Positions 5,250 through 11,419 of a stretch of DNA of 11,419 nucleotides are shown in pieces (positions within the stretch are counted from its first letter, which is position 1; the number at the start of each line of letters is the position of its first letter). The DNA is from UMGS973 sp964507795 (GTDB taxonomy: Bacteria > Bacillota > Clostridia > Peptostreptococcales > Anaerovoracaceae): assembly GCA_964507795.1 (NCBI GenBank), contig CAZDQV010000063.1, positions 1 through 11,419 of the forward strand. Direction: 5' to 3'. The translations under genes and the position numbers were made by a program. The notes below the pieces were generated by a model. That model was not told the DNA's origin. It saw nothing but the letters and a program-made list of their open reading frames with translations, and did no database searches.

Positions 5250-6917
5250 ATGAAGATGACGGGTGCAGAAATGGCAGTAGAGATATTGCTTGAGCATGAT
5301 GTAGACACTATTTTTGGCTACCCCGGCGGTGCGGCACTGTTTATATATGATGCGCTATACAAGTACAGAGACAGAATCAGACATGTACTTACAGCTCACG
5401 AACAGGGTGCTTCACATGCAGCTGACGGGTATGCCAGATCAACGGGGAAAACAGGCGTCGTCCTGGCTACGAGCGGACCGGGTGCAACCAATCTGGTTAC
5501 AGGAATAGCGACGGCGTATATGGACAGCATTCCTATGGTCATTATTACTGCAAATGTTGCAAACAGCCTGATAGGCAGAGATGCTTTTCAGGAAACATGC
5601 ATAACAGGTATTACATTTCCTATTACCAAACACAGCTATTTTGTGAACAAGACAGAAGAACTGGCGGATGCCCTGCGAAATGCCTTTAGGATAGCCAATG
5701 AGGGCAGAAAAGGCCCTGTGCTTGTAGATATAACCAAGGATGTTACAGGAGCTATGGTTGATTACCAGCCGGCACCTAACTGTGAAATCAAACATATTAT
5801 ATCTGATGATATTGAAAAGAAAATCGCCACATTTGCTAGATATATCAACAGAGCGGAGAAACCGGTACTCTATCTGGGCGGAGGCGTTATTGCATCAGAG
5901 GCATCAACAGAGGTCAAACGCCTGATGGACAAGGCTGATATACCGGCGGTGAATTCCATGATGGCGTCAGGAGCAATTCCAATTACAGATGAGAAATCAT
6001 TTGGAATGCTTGGAATGCATGGATCATATGCAGCCAACAAGTGTATCGCAGAGGCGGATTTGGTTCTTGCAATAGGGACAAGATTCAGTGACAGAGTTGC
6101 ACTCAATCCCAAAAAATTCGCATCTAAAGCCAAGATACTTCAGATAGATATAGATAAGAGTGAAGTCAGCAAAAATGTTATAGTCAATGACGCTATTGTC
6201 GGTGACTGCAAGGAAGTGCTTGAGGAGCTGATTCCAGAAATACAGCCTGCAAACCATTCGGAATGGATAGCGCAGATTAACAGCTGGAACCAGGAGCATC
6301 CTATGAAAATCACAGGATATGACAACGTTCTCAACCCGCAGCAGATAATAGAGACAGTATGCAGCATGGCTGGAGAAGATGCCATATATGTTACAGATGT
6401 GGGACAGCATCAGATGTGGTCAGCTCAGTATATAAATCACCAAAAGCCAAGACATTTTATCACAAGTGGCGGACTTGGAACCATGGGATTCGGATATGGA
6501 GCTGCAATAGGAGCACAGATCGGCAATCCAGGCAGCAGAGTCATCCATTTTACGGGTGACGGTTCATTTCATATGAACCTGAACGAAGCCTGTACGGCGG
6601 TATCAAACAATCTGCCGATTATAACTGTTATATTAAACAACAAAGTGCTTGGGATGGTATATCAATGGCAGACAGACTTTTACGGAGGCAGGTATTCGCA
6701 GACAACGCCGGAGAGAAAAACAGATTTTGTCGGGCTGATTGAGGCCTTCGGAGGCACAGGATTTAAGGTTGAAACCTATGATGAATTTGTTCATGCGCTT
6801 GACAGGGCGTTTGAGGTGAAAGGCCCTGTATGGATTGATTGCCATATTGTTCAGGACGAAAAGGTGCTTCCGATGATACCTAACGGAATGACTGTTGATG
6901 ATTCAATATTTGAATAG
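5250..6917 (+). CDS. ilvB: Acetolactate/acetohydroxybutyrate synthase, large (catalytic) subunit
   Basis: A 555-residue TPP enzyme (EC 2.2.1.6) that condenses pyruvate with pyruvate (valine/leucine branch) or 2-oxobutyrate (isoleucine branch). FGYPGG (22-27) and AHEQGASHAADGYAR with catalytic Glu51 mark the PYR domain, a central FAD-binding-like domain follows, and the PP domain has GDGSFHMN (436-443; Asp437) with the second metal ligand Asn464. Trp473 in VLGMVYQWQ is the residue that in E. coli enzymes gives preference for 2-oxobutyrate, so this is a true biosynthetic synthase and not a catabolic AlsS. The ATG at 5250 follows GAGGAGG by seven bases. It is the first gene of ilvBNCDE, and 17 bases separate it from the regulatory subunit gene. 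Confidence 0.97.
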   Translation: MKMTGAEMAVEILLEHDVDTIFGYPGGAALFIYDALYKYRDRIRHVLTAHEQGASHAADGYARSTGKTGVVLATSGPGATNLVTGIATAYMDSIPMVIITANVANSLIGRDAFQETCITGITFPITKHSYFVNKTEELADALRNAFRIANEGRKGPVLVDITKDVTGAMVDYQPAPNCEIKHIISDDIEKKIATFARYINRAEKPVLYLGGGVIASEASTEVKRLMDKADIPAVNSMMASGAIPITDEKSFGMLGMHGSYAANKCIAEADLVLAIGTRFSDRVALNPKKFASKAKILQIDIDKSEVSKNVIVNDAIVGDCKEVLEELIPEIQPANHSEWIAQINSWNQEHPMKITGYDNVLNPQQIIETVCSMAGEDAIYVTDVGQHQMWSAQYINHQKPRHFITSGGLGTMGFGYGAAIGAQIGNPGSRVIHFTGDGSFHMNLNEACTAVSNNLPIITVILNNKVLGMVYQWQTDFYGGRYSQTTPERKTDFVGLIEAFGGTGFKVETYDEFVHALDRAFEVKGPVWIDCHIVQDEKVLPMIPNGMTVDDSIFE

Positions 6918-6923
6918 AAAGAG

Positions 6924-6928
6924 AGGAG
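6924..6928 (+). promoter_or_regulatory. Ribosome binding site deciding the ilvN start
   Basis: AGGAG ends directly against the ATG at 6929, which leaves no room for initiation there, but is six bases from the in-frame ATG at 6935. This supports the shorter protein beginning MKREVVS, which also matches the usual start of the ACT domain. Confidence 0.7.
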
Positions 6929-6934
6929 ATGTCA

Positions 6935-7408
6935 ATGAAAAGAGAAGTAGTCAGCATATATGTTGATAACAAGGCAAATGTCCTTTCGCGAGTTGTAAGT
7001 CTTTATGGCAGGAGAGGTTTCAATATCGATTCGCTCACAGTATCTGCAACCAACAATCCTGATGTGTCACGAATTACTATCGTGTTTACAGGTGATACTA
7101 TTACTGTTCAGCAGATAGTTTCACAGACAGAGAAACTGGAGATTGTAAGAGGTATCAAGCTTCTTGACAAAAAAGAGAGTTTCTTCAGAGAACTTCTGAT
7201 GATTAAGGTAAACGCCGACAGGAAGCAGCGTAGCGAGATTAAGGAAATCGTTGATATCTACAGAGCCAAAATTATAAATCTTACCAAGGAGACAATAGTT
7301 CTTGAGATAACGGGAAGTCCGGACAAACTGGATGGATTTCTGGACATGCTTTCAGATTATGAAATAGTTGATATATGCAGAACCGGTATTACCGGTATCG
7401 AAAAATAA
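6935..7408 (+). CDS. ilvN: Acetolactate synthase, small (regulatory) subunit
   Basis: A 157-residue subunit of the IlvH/IlvN type. The N-terminal ACT domain (about residues 4-75) begins VVSIYVDNKANVLSRVVSLY and continues with GRRGFNIDSLTVSATNN, the stretch that in the family forms the valine-binding dimer interface. The second half (ELLMIKVNAD onward) is the C-terminal ALS_ss_C domain that completes activation of IlvB. It raises activity of the large subunit and gives feedback inhibition, usually by valine. Of two in-frame ATGs, 6935 is preferred over 6929 because AGGAG (6924-6928) touches the first but sits six bases from the second. A 27-base gap leads to ilvC. Confidence 0.95.
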   Translation: MKREVVSIYVDNKANVLSRVVSLYGRRGFNIDSLTVSATNNPDVSRITIVFTGDTITVQQIVSQTEKLEIVRGIKLLDKKESFFRELLMIKVNADRKQRSEIKEIVDIYRAKIINLTKETIVLEITGSPDKLDGFLDMLSDYEIVDICRTGITGIEK

Positions 7409-7435
7409 AATACAAAAAGAAAAGGAGACAAAAAA

Positions 7436-8431
7436 ATGATAAACAAGTATTATGACATGGACTGTAATTTCGGAATGTTAGACGGCAAAACAGTAGCGGT
7501 TATTGGATTTGGAAGCCAGGGACACGCTCATGCGATGAACCTTGCCGAAAGCGGAGCTGATGTAGTTGTAGGTTTGAGACCGGGTTCGTCCCATACAGCC
7601 AAAGCAGAGGCTGCAGGACTCAAAGTTATGGACATTGAAGCTGCAGCAGAAGCAGGCGATGTTGTAATGATGCTTGTTCCTGATGAGCTTGCTGCAAAGA
7701 TATACAATGAACAGATTGCAAAGCATATGAAAGACGGCGATGTTCTTGCATTTGCACACGGATTCAATATTCACTACAAACAGATTCAGCCGGCGTCATA
7801 CCTTGATGTAATTATGATTGCCCCTAAAGGACCTGGACATACAGTAAGAAGTCAATATGTTGAAGGTAAGGGAGTTCCAAGTCTTATCGCTGTTTATCAG
7901 GATGCTTCAGGCAAAGCCAAGGATTATGCACTTGCATATGCTTCAGGTATCGGTGCAGGCAGAGCCGGTATCCTTGAAACAACATTCAAAGAAGAAACAG
8001 AAACTGATTTGTTCGGTGAGCAGGCAGTACTGTGCGGCGGTGTTACAGAGCTTATGAAAGCAGGCTTTGATACACTCGTTGAAGCAGGTTATGCTCCTGA
8101 GATGGCATACTTTGAATGTATCCACGAAATGAAGCTGATTGTTGACCTTATCAATGAAGGCGGTTTCGACAAGATGAGATATTCTATTTCAAACACTGCA
8201 GAATATGGCGATTACAGAACAGGCAGAAGACTTATAACTGAAGATACAAGAAAAGAAATGAAACAGGTTCTCAGAGAGATACAGGATGGTACATTTGCAA
8301 GTGAATTCATTCAGGAATTCAATGCGGGAGGCAAAGCAAAATTCCTTGCAACAAGAAGAATGGAAGCAGAACATCTGCTTTGCAAGGTAGGTGCTGAGTT
8401 GAGAAAAATGATGAGCTGGCTCAAGAAATAA
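7436..8431 (+). CDS. ilvC: Ketol-acid reductoisomerase, class I
   Basis: A 331-residue enzyme (EC 1.1.1.86) converting acetolactate or acetohydroxybutyrate to the 2,3-dihydroxyacid by alkyl migration and reduction. The Rossmann motif is GFGSQGHAHA (24-33). The cofactor loop GLRPGSSH (46-53) has Arg48, Ser51 and Ser52, which favours NADPH. Active-site residues visible are His108 (AHGFN), Lys131 (PKGPGH), Mg ligands Asp191 and Glu195 (DLFGEQ), Glu227 and Glu231 (ECIHE) and Ser252 (SISNTAEYG). Length and the single knotted C-domain mark the short class I form. The ATG at 7436 is preceded by AAAGGAGA at 7421-7428, and the gene ends 11 bases before ilvD. Confidence 0.97.
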   Translation: MINKYYDMDCNFGMLDGKTVAVIGFGSQGHAHAMNLAESGADVVVGLRPGSSHTAKAEAAGLKVMDIEAAAEAGDVVMMLVPDELAAKIYNEQIAKHMKDGDVLAFAHGFNIHYKQIQPASYLDVIMIAPKGPGHTVRSQYVEGKGVPSLIAVYQDASGKAKDYALAYASGIGAGRAGILETTFKEETETDLFGEQAVLCGGVTELMKAGFDTLVEAGYAPEMAYFECIHEMKLIVDLINEGGFDKMRYSISNTAEYGDYRTGRRLITEDTRKEMKQVLREIQDGTFASEFIQEFNAGGKAKFLATRRMEAEHLLCKVGAELRKMMSWLKK

Positions 8432-8442
8432 AGGAGAAAACA

Positions 8443-10107
8443 ATGACTTTAAGAAGCAGACAGGTCACAGAGGGAGTTGAAAAAGCCCCTATGAGGAGCC
8501 TCTTTTATGCAATGGGATATACAAAAGAAGAACTGGAAAGACCTCTGGTTGCAGTGGTTTCAGCTCATAGCGAGATAGTACCCGGGCATATGCACCTTGA
8601 CAAAATAACAGAAGCTGTCAAGGTTGGTGTGCGTATGGCAGGAGGAACTCCTGTGATGGTTCCGGCCATTGGTGTATGTGATGGCATAGCCATGGGTCAT
8701 GTAGGGATGAAATATTCCCTGGCAAGCCGCGAACTTATAGCTGACAGTGTGGAAACCATGATTATGGCTCATGCTTTTGACGGGGCAGTGCTTGTTCCAA
8801 ACTGTGACAAAATCGTTCCTGGAATGGTTATGGCAGCTGTCAGAATGAATATTCCGGCTGTTGTATGTTCAGGCGGGCCGATGATGTCAGGCCTTGTAAA
8901 CGGCGTTGAAACCAGCCTTTCCAAAATGTTTGAAGCGGTAGGAGCACGAAAAGCAGGAATTATTGACGATGACGGGCTACTTGAATATGAACAGAATGTA
9001 TGTCCAGGCTGTGGTTCCTGTTCGGGAATGTATACTGCAAACAGCATGAATTGCCTGTGTGAGGCTATCGGGATTGCGCTTCCGGGAAACGGCAGTATAC
9101 CGGCTGTCGCAAGCAGAAGAATTATGCTTGCAAAACATGCGGGCATGGCTGTTATGAACCTTATTGAAAACGACATCAAAGCAAGAGACATCATTACTGA
9201 GAAATCCATAAGAAACGCCATTGCATGTGATATGGCACTTGGGTGCTCATCAAACAGCGTGCTTCACCTGCTGGCTATTGCCAATGAGGCGGGTATTGAT
9301 ATTAATCTCAATGTGTTTAATGAGATAAGTGCTGTTACACCTAATCTGTGTCATTTGGCACCGGCAGGCGGCACTCATATGCATGATCTTAACAATGGTG
9401 GCGGCGTTCCTGCAGTGATGGCACAGCTTGCATCAAAAGGACTGATTGATACAGAGCTTCCTACTGTAACAGGTAAAACTGTTGGAGAAAATATCGCCGG
9501 AGCGAAAATTCAAAACACTGATGCCATCAGGCCTATAGACAATCCATATAGCGAAACAGGCGGCATTGCAATCTTGTGGGGTAACATTGCAAAGGACGGC
9601 TGCGTAGTCAAAAGAAGTGCGGTTGCACCTGAAATGCTGGTACATACAGGACCTGCCAGAGTGTTTGACAGTGAAGAAGATGCCATAGCTGCAATTTATG
9701 CAGGCGATATCAAAGACGGACAGGTTGTCGTAATCAGATATGAAGGCCCGAGAGGCGGCCCTGGCATGAGAGAAATGCTTAATCCTACAAGCGCACTTGC
9801 AGGTATGGGTCTTGACAAAACTGTAGCACTCATAACTGATGGCAGATTCAGCGGAGCCAGCAGAGGAGCATCCATAGGGCATGTGAGCCCGGAAGCGGCA
9901 GATGGCGGCCTTATAGGGCTTGTTCAAGAAGGAGATATTATAGACATAGATATCCCTTCATATTCGATAAATGCAAGAGTTTCAGATGAAGAATTTGAAG
10001 CCAGAAAAAAAACTTATACTAAACCTGAGCCAAAAGTAAAGAGCGGATGGCTTGCAAGATATGCAAGGCTTGTATCATCGGCCAATACAGGCGCAGTTCT
10101 TAAATAG
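8443..10107 (+). CDS. ilvD: Dihydroxyacid dehydratase, likely [4Fe-4S] type
   Basis: A 554-residue dehydratase (EC 4.2.1.9) making 2-oxoisovalerate and 2-oxo-3-methylvalerate. Cluster ligands are Cys121 in PNCDK and Cys193 in CPGCGSCSGMYTANSM; Lys123 is the usual carbamylated Mg ligand. Where [2Fe-2S] enzymes have a third Cys (the 'TPC' position near residue 48), this protein has IVPGHMHL, as in E. coli IlvD. That places it with the oxygen-sensitive [4Fe-4S] form, provided Cys79 (GVCDG) supplies no different geometry. GRFSGASRG near the C-terminal third is the conserved catalytic serine segment. AAGGAG at 8431-8436 overlaps the ilvC stop. A 20-base gap separates it from ilvE. Confidence 0.96.
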   Translation: MTLRSRQVTEGVEKAPMRSLFYAMGYTKEELERPLVAVVSAHSEIVPGHMHLDKITEAVKVGVRMAGGTPVMVPAIGVCDGIAMGHVGMKYSLASRELIADSVETMIMAHAFDGAVLVPNCDKIVPGMVMAAVRMNIPAVVCSGGPMMSGLVNGVETSLSKMFEAVGARKAGIIDDDGLLEYEQNVCPGCGSCSGMYTANSMNCLCEAIGIALPGNGSIPAVASRRIMLAKHAGMAVMNLIENDIKARDIITEKSIRNAIACDMALGCSSNSVLHLLAIANEAGIDINLNVFNEISAVTPNLCHLAPAGGTHMHDLNNGGGVPAVMAQLASKGLIDTELPTVTGKTVGENIAGAKIQNTDAIRPIDNPYSETGGIAILWGNIAKDGCVVKRSAVAPEMLVHTGPARVFDSEEDAIAAIYAGDIKDGQVVVIRYEGPRGGPGMREMLNPTSALAGMGLDKTVALITDGRFSGASRGASIGHVSPEAADGGLIGLVQEGDIIDIDIPSYSINARVSDEEFEARKKTYTKPEPKVKSGWLARYARLVSSANTGAVLK

Positions 10108-10127
10108 ACAGAAAAGAGGACAGACAG

Positions 10128-11198
10128 ATGAGCTATAAATTTGATATAGAGTTAACCAAAACACCGAAACAGAAACCAAATCCTGATGATCTTAAATTCG
10201 GTACAGTTTTTACAGACCATATGTTTGTAATGGATTATGATCCCGAAAACGGCTGGCACGATGGCAAAATAGTTCCTTATGCACCTATACAGCTTGATCC
10301 TGCATGCTCCGTATTTCATTACGGACAGGAAATGTTTGAAGGCCTTAAAGCATACAAAACAAAAGAAGGCAAAGTGCAGCTTTTCAGACCGGATATGAAT
10401 GCAAAGAGAACTAACAATACAAATGAGAGAATGTGCATGCCTCCGATTGATGAACAGCTTTACATAGATGCAATCAAAGCGCTTGTTGATGTAGACAGAG
10501 ACTGGATACCTCAAAAGAAGGATACAGCACTGTATATCAGACCATTTATAATCGCAACAGATCATTATCTTGGAGTAGCAGCATCCAAAACATACAAATT
10601 CATAATCATATTGAGTCCTGTAGGTCCATACTATGAAAACGGCCTTGCGCCTACCAAGATTTATGTAGAGGATGAATTCGTAAGATCAGCTCCCGGTGGT
10701 ACGGGATTTGCCAAAATCGGAGGCAACTATGCGGCTGCTATGATTGCTGAAAACAAAGCTCATGATATGGGCTATGATCAGGTATTGTGGCTTGATGCCA
10801 AAGAGGGCAAATATGTTGAAGAAATAGGCACATCAAATGCATTTTTCAAAATTGACGGTGAGCTTTATACAGCTCCGCTTGTAGGAACGATATTACCGGG
10901 CATCACAAGAGATTCCATGATTGCAGTAATGAAGGACTGGGGATACAAGGTAAATGAGGTCAGGTTCACTATAGATGATGTGTTCAAAGCATCAGAAGAA
11001 GGCAGACTTGAAGAGGTATTTGCAACGGGAACTGCTGCAGTAATATCACCGGTAGGTGAGCTTTACTGGGACGATAAGCATATTGTTATCAACAACAATG
11101 AAATCGGTGAACTGTCACAAAAGCTTTATGATGAGCTTTATGGCATTCAGACCGGAGAAAAACCGGATACGAGAGGCTGGATTGTACCGGTAGAATAA
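10128..11198 (+). CDS. ilvE: Branched-chain amino acid aminotransferase (class IV, long form)
   Basis: A 356-residue PLP enzyme (EC 2.6.1.42) that transfers the amino group from glutamate to the branched 2-oxoacids, completing valine and isoleucine and serving leucine. Signatures are FHYGQEMFEGLKAY (63-76), Arg87, AKIGGNYAAAM with PLP-binding Lys196, EEIGTSNAFF (Glu232 contacts the pyridine nitrogen) and TGTAAVISPVG. The roughly 355-residue length marks the BCAT type II group shared with eukaryotic BCATs rather than the 300-residue E. coli IlvE type. The ribosome binding site is GAGGA in the 20-base gap after ilvD. It is the last gene of the operon, followed by a terminator; no leuABCD genes follow within the window. 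Confidence 0.96.
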   Translation: MSYKFDIELTKTPKQKPNPDDLKFGTVFTDHMFVMDYDPENGWHDGKIVPYAPIQLDPACSVFHYGQEMFEGLKAYKTKEGKVQLFRPDMNAKRTNNTNERMCMPPIDEQLYIDAIKALVDVDRDWIPQKKDTALYIRPFIIATDHYLGVAASKTYKFIIILSPVGPYYENGLAPTKIYVEDEFVRSAPGGTGFAKIGGNYAAAMIAENKAHDMGYDQVLWLDAKEGKYVEEIGTSNAFFKIDGELYTAPLVGTILPGITRDSMIAVMKDWGYKVNEVRFTIDDVFKASEEGRLEEVFATGTAAVISPVGELYWDDKHIVINNNEIGELSQKLYDELYGIQTGEKPDTRGWIVPVE

Positions 11199-11207
11199 AC
11201 AAAGGAA

Positions 11208-11245
11208 TTGAGCTGTCGTATGAAACGGCAGCTCAAAATTTTTTT
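11208..11245 (+). terminator. Intrinsic terminator of the ilv operon
   Basis: TTGAGCTGTCGT (11208-11219) pairs with ACGGCAGCTCAA (11225-11236) through 12 bp with one G-T wobble and a 5-base loop, followed by seven T residues (11239-11245). It lies ten bases after the ilvE stop and separates the operon from the riboswitch promoter downstream. Confidence 0.93.
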
Positions 11246-11265
11246 CGAATTTTGTAAATTTATTG

Positions 11266-11294
11266 TTGACAAAGAAGCTGGAAGGCTTTATACT
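11266..11294 (+). promoter_or_regulatory. Promoter for the riboswitch transcript
   Basis: TTGACA (11266-11271) and TATACT (11289-11294) are separated by exactly 17 bases, one mismatch to the sigma-A consensus overall. The start would fall near 11301, directly before the aptamer, as expected for a riboswitch leader. Confidence 0.85.
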
Positions 11295-11302
11295 TGACTT
11301 AT

Positions 11303-11392
11303 AACTGAAGAGGGCAAATCTGCCGAAAGGCAGAGACGCAAAGCTAAAGGGCCTAAGCTCACATGAGTATGGCAGCCAGTTGCATGAGCCAT
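11303..11392 (+). promoter_or_regulatory. Cyclic di-GMP-I riboswitch aptamer (GEMM-I)
   Basis: The conserved core is present in order: AGGGCAAA (11311-11318); a perfect TCTGCC-GAAA-GGCAGA hairpin whose GAAA tetraloop is at 11325-11328; GACGCAAAGC (11334-11343); the tetraloop-receptor strand GGGCCTAAG (11349-11357); and a second arm GCTCA/TGAGC (11357-11361 and 11385-11389) enclosing TATGGCAGCC. These match the c-di-GMP-I aptamer family. After it GCCAT-CATTTA-ATGGC (11388-11403) starts what may be the expression platform, cut off by the window end. The controlled gene is outside, so whether c-di-GMP turns it on or off cannot be said. Confidence 0.9.
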
Positions 11393-11419
11393 CATTTAAT
11401 GGCATATGTACGGCACCTT

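Noticed and set aside
5250..11198. Many antisense open frames opposite ilvB, ilvC, ilvD and ilvE
   Set aside because: They lack ribosome binding sites and known motifs and mirror the codon structure of well-identified genes on the other strand.
1..11419. CRISPR array, insertion sequence, tRNA or rRNA genes
   Set aside because: No regularly spaced repeats, terminal inverted repeats with a transposase, or tRNA/rRNA-like sequence was seen on either strand.

Overview
The window looks like the chromosome of an anaerobic, low-to-moderate GC Gram-positive bacterium, most likely a member of the Clostridia. The reasons are strong AGGAGG-type ribosome binding sites, a T-box leader, a c-di-GMP-I (GEMM-I) riboswitch, a ferredoxin-linked 2-oxoacid oxidoreductase of the four-subunit type, and a dihydroxyacid dehydratase of the oxygen-labile [4Fe-4S] type. 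Genus and species cannot be told from the sequence alone.

Layout. (1) Positions 28-1565, plus strand: a compact three-gene HipBST-like toxin-antitoxin operon (HTH regulator HipB, small HipA-N-domain protein HipS, HipA-fold kinase HipT). It has its own promoter with a palindrome between -35 and -10. (2) Positions 1566-1611: a convergent junction with a hairpin. (3) Positions 4985-1612, minus strand: a porGDAB operon (gamma, delta, alpha, beta) for a pyruvate-type 2-oxoacid:ferredoxin oxidoreductase. It is preceded by a promoter and a complete T-box leader whose specifier reads AUC (isoleucine). (4) Positions 5021-5249: an A-tract-rich divergent control region with the ilv promoter. (5) Positions 5250-11198, plus strand: ilvB-ilvN-ilvC-ilvD-ilvE, the full common branched-chain amino acid pathway from 2-oxoacids to valine and isoleucine, closed by an intrinsic terminator. 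(6) Positions 11266-11419: a new promoter and a c-di-GMP-I riboswitch aptamer for a gene beyond the window edge.

How the parts fit. The ilv operon makes the isoleucine and valine skeletons from 2-oxobutyrate and pyruvate. The divergent oxidoreductase interconverts acyl-CoA plus CO2 plus reduced ferredoxin with a 2-oxoacid. Its isoleucine-specific T-box means its transcription should rise when tRNA-Ile is uncharged, so here the enzyme probably has a biosynthetic job (making pyruvate, 2-oxobutyrate or a branched 2-oxoacid by reductive carboxylation) rather than only a fermentative one. This T-box/por/ilv arrangement is the most interesting signal. The HipBST-like operon and the c-di-GMP riboswitch are recognisable systems with some individual features worth checking.
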